NCBI GenBank assembly: GCA_910583885.1
Contig: CAJUAC010000037.1
Location: 1-26,641, forward strand
Reading direction: 5' to 3'
Origin: an uncultured Oscillospiraceae bacterium
GTDB taxonomy: Bacteria; Bacillota; Clostridia; Oscillospirales; Oscillospiraceae
Length of the DNA stretch: 26,641 nucleotides
Shown: positions 9,685 to 16,366 of the stretch, piece after piece
Layout: every line of letters begins with the position of its first letter
Position numbering within the stretch: position 1 is the stretch's first letter
The notes under the pieces: generated by a model
Seen by the model: the letters and a program-made list of their open reading frames with translations, nothing else
What the model was told of the DNA's origin: nothing
The model's database searches: none
Translations under genes and position numbers: made by a program

Positions 9685-10421
9685 GCGGGCGGTTCTTGCG
9701 CAACAGGATGCTCCTCGGCTCCGCCGCTGTAGAGCGGCTGGCGGCCTCCCATGTGTGCGTCGTAGGCCTGGGGGGTGTGGGCAGCTGCGCGGCGGAGGCC
9801 CTGGCCCGGGCTGGTGTGGGGGAGCTTACCCTCATCGACCACGACACCTACAGTGAGAGCAACATCAACCGCCAGCTGGGTGCGCTCCAGTCCACCCTGG
9901 GCCAGAGCAAGGCGGAGGCACTGGCCGGGCGGATGCTGGACATCAACCCGGACTGCCGGGTCCACCCTATCGTGGGACGGTATGGGCCGGACAACCGCGA
10001 GCAATTCTTTTCGGATTACGACTGCATCGTAGACGCCATTGACCTGGTCTCCTGCAAGGTGGACCTGATCTGCCAGGCCCTGGAGCGGGGCATCCCCATC
10101 CTCTCCGCCCTGGGCACAGGCAATAAGCTGGACCCGTCGCTGCTGGAGGTGACGGATCTGAGCAAGACCCACGGTTGCCCGCTGGCCCGGGTGATGCGCC
10201 GGGAGCTGGGGCGGCGGGGCGTGAAGCACTTGCAGGTGGTCTACAGCCCCGAGGAGCCGGTATGGTGCGAGCAGCTGGAGGAGCCGCCGCCGGGGCGGCG
10301 GAGCGTGCCGGGCAGCGTGCCCTGGGTACCGCCGGTGGCCGGGCTGATGCTGGGCGGCGCTGCGGTAAAGATATTAGCCGGTGAGCTGATCCCGGCAAGG
10401 AAAAAGGAGGACTACACATGA
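9681..10421 (+). CDS. tcdA: tRNA threonylcarbamoyladenosine dehydratase (TcdA/CsdL)
   Basis: TcdA uses ATP to dehydrate t6A37 in ANN-decoding tRNAs to the cyclic form ct6A. The 246-residue protein is an E1/ThiF-like adenylating enzyme. Its nucleotide-binding loop is GLGGVGS (29-35), followed by the acidic strand LIDHD (51-55) and the signature NINRQLGA (61-68). C-terminal family blocks are VDAIDLVSCK, LGTGNKLDPS and LGRRGVKHLQVVYSPEEP. These match TcdA rather than MoeB or ThiF, and the zinc-binding CxxC pairs of MoeB/ThiF are absent. It overlaps the lipoprotein gene upstream and the GNAT gene downstream by four bases each (ATGA), forming a compact operon. Confidence 0.92.
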   Translation: MSGRFLRNRMLLGSAAVERLAASHVCVVGLGGVGSCAAEALARAGVGELTLIDHDTYSESNINRQLGALQSTLGQSKAEALAGRMLDINPDCRVHPIVGRYGPDNREQFFSDYDCIVDAIDLVSCKVDLICQALERGIPILSALGTGNKLDPSLLEVTDLSKTHGCPLARVMRRELGRRGVKHLQVVYSPEEPVWCEQLEEPPPGRRSVPGSVPWVPPVAGLMLGGAAVKILAGELIPARKKEDYT

Positions 10422-10891
10422 TGACTATCCGCCGTGCGCAGGAGCAGGACATCCCCCGCCTGGGAGAGCTGCTGCTCCAGGTCTGCCGGGTCCACCACCA
10501 GGGGCGGCCGGACCTCTTCCGGGAGGTGGGCCGGAAGTACACCGATGCGGAGCTGCAAGCGCTCCTACAGGACAGCGGGCGGCCCATCCTGGTGGCCGTG
10601 GACGAGGCTGACCGCGTACTGGGCTACGCCTTCTGTATCCTCCAGGTCCACCAGGGGGATGGGGCGTTCTGTGACCTGTCCACGCTGTACCTGGACGACC
10701 TGTGCGTGGACGAGGCCTGTCGGGGGCAGCACATTGGGAACGTGTTATATGAGGGCGTAGTGTCCCTGGCCCGGGAGCTGGGCTGCTACCATGTGACCCT
10801 CAACGTGTGGGCGTGCAACGAAGGCGCCCTGCGCTTTTACGAGAGGTGCGGCCTCAAGCCGCTGAAAACCGGCATGGAGCAGATCCTATAG
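10418..10891 (+). CDS. GNAT-family N-acetyltransferase
   Basis: This 157-residue protein is a GCN5-related N-acetyltransferase, expected to move the acetyl group of acetyl-CoA to an amine. Motif A, with its acetyl-CoA pyrophosphate loop, is visible as LDDLCVDEACRGQHIGNVLYE (about 88-108; V-D-x-x-x-R-G-x-x-I-G). Motif B follows as NVWACNEGALRFYERCGL. The acceptor is unknown. The ATG at 10418 overlaps the tcdA stop by four bases and has an excellent AAAGGAGG SD (10403-10410). A terminator follows immediately. Confidence 0.9.
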   Translation: MMTIRRAQEQDIPRLGELLLQVCRVHHQGRPDLFREVGRKYTDAELQALLQDSGRPILVAVDEADRVLGYAFCILQVHQGDGAFCDLSTLYLDDLCVDEACRGQHIGNVLYEGVVSLARELGCYHVTLNVWACNEGALRFYERCGLKPLKTGMEQIL

Positions 10892-10894
10892 CGT

Positions 10895-10936
10895 CAAGAA
10901 AAGGGCCATCCCATACGGGACGGCCCTCGTTTCTTG
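10895..10936. terminator. Bidirectional terminator between the GNAT gene and rpsT
   Basis: The stem runs from CAAGAAA..GGGCC (10895-10907) to GGCCC..TTTCTTG (10922-10936), with a G/C core and A/T flanks on both sides and one internal mismatch. It separates two convergent genes. Confidence 0.85.
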
Positions 10937-10952
10937 TCTGGCGGAAGATCAA

Positions 10953-11216
10953 TCAGCCAATCTTTCTCAGCTTCAAGGTCATAGCGCTCTTCTTGTGAGC
11001 GGCATTGTTCTTGTGCAGAATGCCCTTCGCAGCAGCCTTGTCCACAGCCTTGACCGCAACCTTGTAAGCGCCCTCGGCCTCGGTGCGATTGCCTTCAGCG
11101 GCAGCGGCCTCAAACTTCTTCACGGCGGTCTTCATCGCGGACCTCTCGGCCTTGTTGCGGGCGTTGCGTACCTCAGCCACCAGCACACGCTTCTTAGCGG
11201 ACTTGATATTCGGCAA
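10953..11216 (-). CDS. rpsT: 30S ribosomal protein S20
   Basis: S20 binds 16S rRNA early in 30S assembly. The 87-residue product begins (M)PNIKSAKKRV and is rich in Lys and Ala throughout, as expected (HKNNAAHKKSAMTLKL near the end). The true start is the TTG at 11216. It gives the canonical PNIKSA N-terminus and sits 5 bases after a strong AGGAGGTG SD; an in-frame ATG 18 bases upstream would place that SD inside the coding region. E. coli rpsT also uses UUG. It is monocistronic here, with its own promoter at 11276-11304. Confidence 0.95.
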   Translation of the reverse strand: MPNIKSAKKRVLVAEVRNARNKAERSAMKTAVKKFEAAAAEGNRTEAEGAYKVAVKAVDKAAAKGILHKNNAAHKKSAMTLKLRKIG

Positions 11217-11275
11217 ACCAAACACCTCCTCCAATGGGGACTATGGGGGAAAATAATCTCCCCATGCAGTTTGAT

Positions 11276-11304
11276 ATTTTAGCATGTCCCGCGCAAAATT
11301 GCAA
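11276..11304 (-). promoter_or_regulatory. rpsT promoter
   Basis: On the minus strand TTGCAA (11304-11299), a 17-base spacer and TAAAAT (11281-11276), with TGC before the -10. The leader to the UUG codon is about 50 bases. Confidence 0.8.
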
Positions 11305-11412
11305 GGAATTTTTTGAATCTTCTCTATTTTTTTTACATATTTTCCGGGCGCGGCGAAAAACTAAGGGGGATGTACCATATTTTGTGTGATTAAAGAGGGA
11401 GGAACGCAAGTT

Positions 11413-12300
11413 ATGCTGGCAATTCGTACAGATCTGGCCGAGGAGGCCCACGCCCTCTGGCGGGAGGACGCGGGGGAGACCACCCGCCTGCCGGGGGTCC
11501 TGGCCCGGGACGAGGAGGCGGAGGGCTTCCCTGTCACCCGGGTGGAGATCCTGGATGAGGAGGGGGAGACTGCCCTGGGCAAGCCACGGGGGACCTATCT
11601 CACCATAGATATCAGTGCATACTGGCAGCGGGAGGAGGACGCCTTCGCCCGTGTGATCCGGGCGGTGGCAGAGCTGCTCACCCCCCTGCTGCCGGAGGAA
11701 GGGGCGGTACTGGTAGCGGGGCTGGGCAACCCCGCCATGACGCCGGACGCCCTGGGCCCCCGGACGCTGGACCACCTGCTGGTGACGCGGCATCTGATGG
11801 AGGTGCTCCCCGGGATGCGCCCGGTGGCGGGGCTGGGGGCCGGGGTGCTGGGCACCACGGGGCTGGAGGTGGCCGAGTGGGTCCAGGGCGCGGCGGAGCA
11901 CGTGCGCCCGGCGGCAGTGGTTGTCGTGGATGCGCTGGCGGCCAGGGGCCTGGACCGGCTGTGCAATACGGTCCAGATCTCCGACACCGGGCTGGTACCG
12001 GGCAGCGGTGTGGGCAACCACCGGATGGCCCTCAACCGGGAGGGCCTGGGTGTCCCCGTGTTGTCGGTGGGGGTCCCCACAGTGGTGGACGCACAGACGG
12101 TATCCCGTGACATCCTGGCAGAGGCAGGGGCGGGGGACACACCGCCCGCCGCCCTCTACGGCCTGGGGAGCCGCCTGTTTGTCACCCCCGACAGCATTGA
12201 CGCAAAAATCCGGGATCTGGCAAAGGTGCTGGGCTATGGGCTGGACATGGCCCTCCAGCCCGGGGTGGAACTGGAGGACCTGGAGGCGCTGATGGCGTAA
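11413..12300 (+). CDS. gpr: GPR endopeptidase (germination protease)
   Basis: GPR degrades small acid-soluble spore proteins during germination, so it marks the organism as a spore former. The 295-residue product starts with the canonical MxxIRTDLA motif (residues 1-9). It then has DEEGETALGKPRGTYLTID (48-66), the VAGLGNPAMTPDALGP block (101-116) containing a conserved aspartate (Asp112), and ETTGL-like and GVPTVVDAQT segments. It is shorter than Bacillus GPR (about 370), as is usual in Clostridia. The ATG at 11413 has a GGGAGGA SD at 11397-11403. A sporulation sigma-factor promoter is expected, but I could not identify a convincing one. The next gene starts 80 bases on with its own promoter. 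Confidence 0.94.
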   Translation: MLAIRTDLAEEAHALWREDAGETTRLPGVLARDEEAEGFPVTRVEILDEEGETALGKPRGTYLTIDISAYWQREEDAFARVIRAVAELLTPLLPEEGAVLVAGLGNPAMTPDALGPRTLDHLLVTRHLMEVLPGMRPVAGLGAGVLGTTGLEVAEWVQGAAEHVRPAAVVVVDALAARGLDRLCNTVQISDTGLVPGSGVGNHRMALNREGLGVPVLSVGVPTVVDAQTVSRDILAEAGAGDTPPAALYGLGSRLFVTPDSIDAKIRDLAKVLGYGLDMALQPGVELEDLEALMA

Positions 12301-12338
12301 GGCGCGGAGAAAAGATGGTGGCTTTTTCCAAATCCCCG

Positions 12339-12347
12339 TGGTATACT
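12339..12347 (+). promoter_or_regulatory. Extended -10 promoter for the ROK kinase-manA pair
   Basis: TGGTATACT followed by GTCC is identical to the -10 region of the lipoprotein operon (9033-9045). The -35 region is poor, as is common with extended -10 promoters. Confidence 0.5.
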
Positions 12348-12380
12348 GTCCCTACCAAACCGGGAAGGAGCTGATGGGAC

Positions 12381-13274
12381 ATGCCCTATTTCGGCGCACT
12401 GGAGGCCGGGGGGACGAAGATGGCCTGCGCAATTGCCTCCGGACAGGGGGAGATTTTGGAGCGGGCTACCCTCCCCACACGCAGCCCGGAGGAGACCATG
12501 CCGGAGCTGCTGGCCTTTTTCCGGGGCAAGCCCCTGGCGGCCATGGGGATCGGCTGCTTTGGCCCGGTGGGGCTGGACCGCCGCTCCCCCTGCTACGGCA
12601 GGATCCTCGCCACGCCCAAGGCGGCCTGGCGGGGCTTCCCTATTGTGGAGCGCTTCCAGGAGGCGCTGGGGATCCCGGTGGGGCTTGACACGGATGTCAA
12701 CACCGCCGCCCTGGGCGAGTGGGCCTGGGGCGGCGCCCAGGGTCTGGGCACTGCCGCCTATCTGACCGTCGGGACCGGGGTGGGCCTGGGGGTGATCGTG
12801 GGCGGCAGGCCCCACCACGGGATGCTCCATCCGGAGGGCGGGCACCTCCCGGTTGTCCGCCGTGCGGACGACCCCTTGGCGCGGGGCGTGTGCCCCTTCC
12901 ACCCCAGCTGCCTGGAGGGGCTGGCCAGCGGGCCGGCGATTGCGGCGCGGTGGGGCCGTCCTGCCCAGGAGCTGGCAGAGCGCCGGGAGGTCTGGGAGCT
13001 GGAGGCATTCTATCTCGCCCAGGCCCTGTGCGCCTACATCATGGTCCTCTCGCCAGAGCGGATCATCCTGGGCGGCGGTGTGATGCACCAGGCGCAGCTG
13101 TTCCCCCTGATCCGGGAGGAGGTCCGCCGCCAATTGGGCGGCTACATAAGCGGCGGGGGATTGGCGGATCTGGAAACCTATATCGTCCCAGCCAGCCTGG
13201 GAGACAGCCAGGGCCTGCTGGGAGCGGTCAAATTGGCGGAAAACGCCTATAAAGAAGACGGAGGCAGACTATGA
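12381..13274 (+). CDS. ROK-family fructokinase (or mannokinase)
   Basis: This 297-residue protein is a ROK sugar kinase of the fructokinase subgroup (like Bacillus YdhR/GmuE), which phosphorylates fructose, and in some cases mannose, at C6. It contains the ATP phosphate motif GALEAGGTK (5-13), the catalytic-base motif DTDVN (103-107) and GTGVGLG (131-137). A zinc site typical of this group is formed by His155, Cys171, His174 and Cys177 (GGHLP, CPFHPSC). The ATG at 12381 has a GGAAGGAG SD (12362-12369). The stop overlaps manA by four bases (ATGA), so both proteins should be made together and feed fructose 6-phosphate and mannose 6-phosphate interconversion. Confidence 0.92.
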   Translation: MPYFGALEAGGTKMACAIASGQGEILERATLPTRSPEETMPELLAFFRGKPLAAMGIGCFGPVGLDRRSPCYGRILATPKAAWRGFPIVERFQEALGIPVGLDTDVNTAALGEWAWGGAQGLGTAAYLTVGTGVGLGVIVGGRPHHGMLHPEGGHLPVVRRADDPLARGVCPFHPSCLEGLASGPAIAARWGRPAQELAERREVWELEAFYLAQALCAYIMVLSPERIILGGGVMHQAQLFPLIREEVRRQLGGYISGGGLADLETYIVPASLGDSQGLLGAVKLAENAYKEDGGRL

Positions 13275-14209
13275 GCAGACAACAGCCGGTCATCCTGGAG
13301 CCGGTATTTCAGGAAAAAATCTGGGGCGGGGAGCGCTTGCAGCCTATGTTTGGCTACCAGATCCCCAGCAGCCGCACCGGAGAGTGCTGGGCTATCAGCG
13401 GCCATCCCGGTGGGGACTGCCCGATCAAAAACCCGGCATTTGCCGGGGAGACCCTGGGCAGCCTCTGGCGGAAGCGGCCGGAGCTGTTCGGCCATACAGG
13501 CGGGAAGAGCTTCCCCCTGCTCGTCAAGATCCTGGATGCCCGGGAGGATCTGAGTATCCAGGTCCACCCCGGCGACAGCTACGCCAGGCTGCATGAGGGC
13601 GGCGCCCAGGGCAAGGCGGAGTGCTGGTATATCCTGGACTGCGACGAGGGCGCGTCCATCATCATCGGGCACCACGCCGCCAGCCGGGAGGAGATGCGGG
13701 AGCTGGTGGAGCAGGGGCGGTGGAAGGAGCTGCTCCGGGAGGTCCCCATCAAAAAGGGGGACTTCTTCCAGATCAACCCCGGCTGCCTCCACGCCATCAA
13801 GGGAGGGACGGTGCTCCTGGAGACCCAGCAGAGCAGCGATGTGACCTACCGCTTCTACGACTATGACCGGCTGGAGAACGGGCGGCCCCGGCCCCTGCAT
13901 ATCGCGCAGAGCCTTGATGTTACCCAGGCCCCCTTCCACCCCTGTGAGCCGGAGCGGGAAACCGAGCGCCAGGCGGACGCCTCCGTCACCCGCCTGATCG
14001 CCTGCTCCTACTACACAGTGTACCACGTGTCGCTGGATGGCCGGTGGGCGCGGGACTGGGGGAAGCCCTTTGTCAACCTCAGCGTCATCTGCGGCCAGGG
14101 CACGTTGGATGGGATGGCGGTCAAGGCGGGAGACCACCTTCTGCTCCCCGCCGGGTATGGCCGGATGGCCCTGGAGGGGCAGCTGGAGCTGATCTGTTCC
14201 CATTTATAA
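13271..14209 (+). CDS. manA: Mannose-6-phosphate isomerase, class I
   Basis: ManA interconverts mannose 6-phosphate and fructose 6-phosphate in the cytoplasm. The 312-residue product is the short Bacillus type. The N-terminus has EPVFQEKIWGG (10-20). Zinc ligands are visible as His99 in IQVHPGD, Glu117 in KAECWY and His174 in NPGCLHAIKGG. It begins within the last codon of the ROK kinase gene (ATGA) behind GGAGG at 13260-13264, and ends just before a terminator hairpin. The pairing matches the gmuE-gmuF arrangement of Bacillus, but no mannanase or transporter genes are nearby, so the sugar source is not clear. Confidence 0.95.
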   Translation: MSRQQPVILEPVFQEKIWGGERLQPMFGYQIPSSRTGECWAISGHPGGDCPIKNPAFAGETLGSLWRKRPELFGHTGGKSFPLLVKILDAREDLSIQVHPGDSYARLHEGGAQGKAECWYILDCDEGASIIIGHHAASREEMRELVEQGRWKELLREVPIKKGDFFQINPGCLHAIKGGTVLLETQQSSDVTYRFYDYDRLENGRPRPLHIAQSLDVTQAPFHPCEPERETERQADASVTRLIACSYYTVYHVSLDGRWARDWGKPFVNLSVICGQGTLDGMAVKAGDHLLLPAGYGRMALEGQLELICSHL

Positions 14210-14218
14210 AAAGCGCGC

Positions 14219-14250
14219 TAAGAGGGCGGGGCATCTCCCCCGCCCTCTTA
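14219..14250 (+). terminator. Terminator after manA
   Basis: Perfect 13-base arms TAAGAGGGCGGGG (14219-14231) and CCCCGCCCTCTTA (14238-14250) flank a 6-base loop; only a short T-rich tail (TACTTG) follows. The rest of the 241-base gap to the next gene holds two smaller GC hairpins (14299-14314 and 14326-14345, the latter followed by four T residues) and no gene. Confidence 0.8.
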
Positions 14251-14417
14251 TACTTGCCCCAAAGGATGCTGCCCATCCTTCATTCATAATCGCACGGGAG
14301 CGGCCCCTGGGCCGCAATCGCCTGGCCCTCTCCCGCTGCGGAGGGGTTTTCTGGACAGGCAGGCCGGAAATTCAGGCCGAATGGCCGGGAATTTTTTGTA
14401 CACAAACCCGCTCACTT

Positions 14418-14440
14418 CCTTTATCCTTATTTTATAAAGG
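14418..14440 (+). promoter_or_regulatory. Inverted repeat overlapping the SD of the XRE gene
   Basis: CCTTTAT (14418-14424) and ATAAAGG (14434-14440) are perfect 7-base arms around a 9-base spacer. The right arm contributes the first bases of the AAAGGAGGGG SD of the next gene. It could be an operator or an SD-masking RNA hairpin; the role is inferred from position only. Confidence 0.4.
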
Positions 14441-14450
14441 AGGGGAACGA

Positions 14451-14846
14451 GTGGAAGAACGGTATCATCTGATGAAAAATCTGAGAAAGATTCGGAGATT
14501 TCTCCAATTATCCCAGGCCGAGTTTTCCAAGGAAGTCGGCATTTCCAAGTCCACATTACAGGAGATTGAGAAGGGCAATGGCGCCACGCTGGATACGCTG
14601 ATGTGTATTGCAGACTACATGAATATTTCGGTTGCCGCTCTTCTCTCCGACCCTGACAAAATAGAAAACACGCTTCTGGCTGTGCAGTTCCTGGAGCGGG
14701 GCGTGCTGTATACCCGCCTGCCGGTGGAGAACAGGAAGAACTTCCTGCGCGAGACGAGGGAGATCCTGGATGCGCTGGAGGACGCCTGGCTGCGTGCGGA
14801 GAGCGCCCCGCCGGAGGAAACCAGCGGCGGCAAGGCCGCCGATTGA
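14451..14846 (+). CDS. XRE-family helix-turn-helix transcriptional regulator
   Basis: This is a 131-residue DNA-binding protein. Residues 8-62 form a Cro/C1-type helix-turn-helix (MKNLRKIRRFLQLSQAEFSK, then GISKSTLQEIEKGNG and TLDTLMCIADYMNIS). The remainder is helical and charged with no recognised ligand domain. The start is GTG at 14451, supported by AAAGGAGGGG at 14436-14445; an ATG at 14472 is less well placed relative to that SD. The base composition is lower in GC than that of its neighbours over the first 200 bases, which is common for regulators but could also reflect separate ancestry. The target is unknown; the CmpB-like gene 95 bases downstream is a candidate. Confidence 0.88.
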   Translation: MEERYHLMKNLRKIRRFLQLSQAEFSKEVGISKSTLQEIEKGNGATLDTLMCIADYMNISVAALLSDPDKIENTLLAVQFLERGVLYTRLPVENRKNFLRETREILDALEDAWLRAESAPPEETSGGKAAD

Positions 14847-14862
14847 TGGGGCGGATCCATGG

Positions 14863-14891
14863 TTGACATTTCCTGCCTGCCGGGGTAAAGT
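14863..14891 (+). promoter_or_regulatory. Promoter for the CmpB-like gene
   Basis: TTGACA (14863-14868), a 17-base spacer and TAAAGT (14886-14891). It predicts a transcript start near 14898, downstream of the in-frame ATG at 14894, so translation should begin at 14942. Confidence 0.75.
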
Positions 14892-14941
14892 ATATGGCAG
14901 ACGGCACTGCCGTTAAGATCCCCACGGGAAGGAGAGACGGC

Positions 14942-15961
14942 ATGGAAGGACAAACAGGGCAGGCGCCGCTTGCCGCCGGCCTGGAGCCGCTGTGCGATGG
15001 GCTGCCCCAGGCAGTCGGGCAGGTGGGCAGCCGCCTGGCAGAGCGCTATTACGTCCAGCTGGCGGAGGAGGCCCTGGAGCCAAAGGGGGAAGCAGGCCAA
15101 CCCGGCCCAGAGGCCCAGGCTTTGGAGGAGGCGGTCCAGGCGGAGCTGGAGAGCCTGCGGCGCACGGCCCGCACCCTGGCCCAGGCCTATCAGGAGGCGA
15201 ACAACTTAGAGGATGAGCTGAGTGCCCGCCTGCGGGACATGCGTACCGCCCGGGACCGGAAGTGGTACGCCCCCAACCCGCCCGCCAACTCGGCCATCGA
15301 CCTGGCAGAGGCCAAGCAGGACCACTTCGCCCAGGGCCTCAGCCTGTATAAGATCCTGCTCATCTGTGCAGCCGGCAGCTTTGCCGGCGTGGTGGTGGAG
15401 ATGCTCTGGTGCATCCTCACCAACGGCTATCTGGAGAGCCGCTCCGGCCTGGTATATGGGCCCTTCAACCTGCTCTACGGCGCAGGGGCTGTATGCCTGA
15501 CCCTGGCCCTCTACAAGTACCGCAACCGCGGCTACCAGTGGTCTTTCCTGGGCGGTTTTTTTGTGGGCAGTGTGCTGGAATATGTCTGCTCCTGGGCCCA
15601 GGAGGCGCTATTGGGTTCCCGCTCCTGGGACTACAGCGGTATGCCCCTGAACCTCAACGGGCGCATCTGTTTTCTGTACTCAGTGTTCTGGGGGGTGCTG
15701 GGTATCTTCTGGATCAAGGACCTCTACCCGCGTATGGCCAAGTACATCCTGAAGATCCCCAACCGGATTGGCCGCCCGCTGACATGGGCATTCACCCTGT
15801 TCCTCCTCATCAACGCGGTTGTCTCCTGTGTAGCGGTGGGGCGCTGGTCCCAGCGGGTGGAGGGGCAGCCACCGTCCAATGGATTCTGGGAATTTGTTGA
15901 CCAGCGGTTCCCGGATGAACGGATGGAGCGGGTTTTTGCCAACATGGAGTTTGGCCGCTGA
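14942..15961 (+). CDS. Membrane protein with putative type IV ABC-transporter (CmpB-like) domain
   Basis: The 339-residue protein has a charged, helical N-terminal part (about 1-130, likely coiled coil around 55-105) followed by a CmpB/PF06541-like membrane domain. About five hydrophobic segments are visible, near 136-158, 170-191, 199-218, 241-260 and 279-300. Family hallmarks are Glu153 in VVVEMLW, LVYGPFNLLYG (170-180), Glu213-Tyr214, SWDYSGMPLNLNGRICF (228-244) and a tryptophan-rich fifth segment. The family name implies transport, but no ATPase or binding-protein gene is nearby and the function is unproven. The ATG at 14942 has a GGAAGGAG SD (14927-14934) and lies downstream of the predicted transcription start. 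A long soluble N-terminal extension is not part of the core family. Confidence 0.82.
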   Translation: MEGQTGQAPLAAGLEPLCDGLPQAVGQVGSRLAERYYVQLAEEALEPKGEAGQPGPEAQALEEAVQAELESLRRTARTLAQAYQEANNLEDELSARLRDMRTARDRKWYAPNPPANSAIDLAEAKQDHFAQGLSLYKILLICAAGSFAGVVVEMLWCILTNGYLESRSGLVYGPFNLLYGAGAVCLTLALYKYRNRGYQWSFLGGFFVGSVLEYVCSWAQEALLGSRSWDYSGMPLNLNGRICFLYSVFWGVLGIFWIKDLYPRMAKYILKIPNRIGRPLTWAFTLFLLINAVVSCVAVGRWSQRVEGQPPSNGFWEFVDQRFPDERMERVFANMEFGR

Positions 15962-15993
15962 GCCCGGCAGGTCCCCTTACTTAGCATAAAGGA

Positions 15994-16020
15994 AAGCCCC
16001 GCGCCAATGGCGCGGGGCTT
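15994..16020. terminator. Bidirectional terminator between the CmpB-like gene and the Cys-rich gene
   Basis: Perfect 12-base arms AAGCCCCGCGCC (15994-16005) and GGCGCGGGGCTT (16009-16020) flank a 3-base loop. It sits between convergent genes, with an A-rich left flank and a CTATGTTG right flank. Confidence 0.85.
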
Positions 16021-16035
16021 CTATGTTGCCGTGGA

Positions 16036-16287
16036 TCAGCAGCAGCCGTCGTTGCAGCCGCAGGTGCAGCCACAGTTGCAGTTGCAATTGTTGTTGCAGC
16101 CGCAATTGCAGCCACAGCCGCAGTTGTTATTGCAGCCGCCGCAGCCACAACCGCAGCCACAGTTATTGTTGCAGCCGCCGCCGCAGATACTGCCGCAGCT
16201 GTTGCCGCCGCCGCAGCAGCAGCACAGGATGATGATCAGGATGATGATCCAGCAGCAGCCACCGCCAAAACCGTTATTGTTCCACAT
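16036..16287 (-). CDS. Extreme Cys/Gly/Asn-rich short protein with N-terminal hydrophobic segment
   Basis: The 83-residue product has 27 cysteines, 22 glycines and 17 asparagines; apart from the first 35 residues it is almost only these three. The N-terminus MWNNNGFGGG leads into CCWIIILIIILCCCC (11-25), a short hydrophobic segment bracketed by cysteines that could insert in a membrane. Residues 40-78 form three imperfect repeats, each starting NNNC and continuing with alternating Gly/Asn-Cys. The ATG at 16287 has a perfect AGGAGGT SD (16303-16297), and the reading frame is preserved through the repetitive DNA. This supports a real gene, as does the sigma-K-like promoter upstream. No lysine, arginine or histidine occurs. 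Similar clostridial proteins are sometimes labelled high-cysteine chorion-like; the function is unknown. A spore-coat or exosporium structural role is my inference. Confidence 0.75.
   Translation of the reverse strand: MWNNNGFGGGCCWIIILIIILCCCCGGGNSCGSICGGGCNNNCGCGCGCGGCNNNCGCGCNCGCNNNCNCNCGCTCGCNDGCC
16054..16170 (-). repeat. Tandem imperfect repeats within the Cys-rich gene
   Basis: Three units of 39, 36 and 42 bases encode NNNC followed by (Gly/Asn-Cys)n. The DNA uses recurring GCAGCCGCAATTGCAGC-like words, so slippage could change repeat number between strains. Confidence 0.8.
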
Positions 16288-16337
16288 AAGACATATACCT
16301 CCTGTGAGATGTGAGGCACTGGGAACCGCCTCAGTCC

Positions 16338-16366
16338 TATCATATGCAGGAGGCTGCCAGGGGTGT
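16338..16366 (-). promoter_or_regulatory. Candidate sigma-K-type promoter for the Cys-rich gene
   Basis: On the minus strand the -10 CATATGATA (16346-16338) fits the sigma-K pattern CATAnnnTA. An ACA (16366-16364) lies 17 bases upstream, matching the short sigma-K -35. A sigma-A reading (TTGACA 16369-16364 with TATGAT) needs a 19-base spacer and is weaker. Confidence 0.45.

Noticed and set aside
11305..11412. A sigma-G or sigma-F promoter for gpr
   Set aside because: CATATTT and GGCGAAAAA resemble parts of the consensus boxes, but neither has a matching partner at the correct spacing.
16039..16210. A CRISPR or satellite repeat array
   Set aside because: The repeats are in-frame codon repeats of the Cys-rich gene, of unequal length and without spacers.
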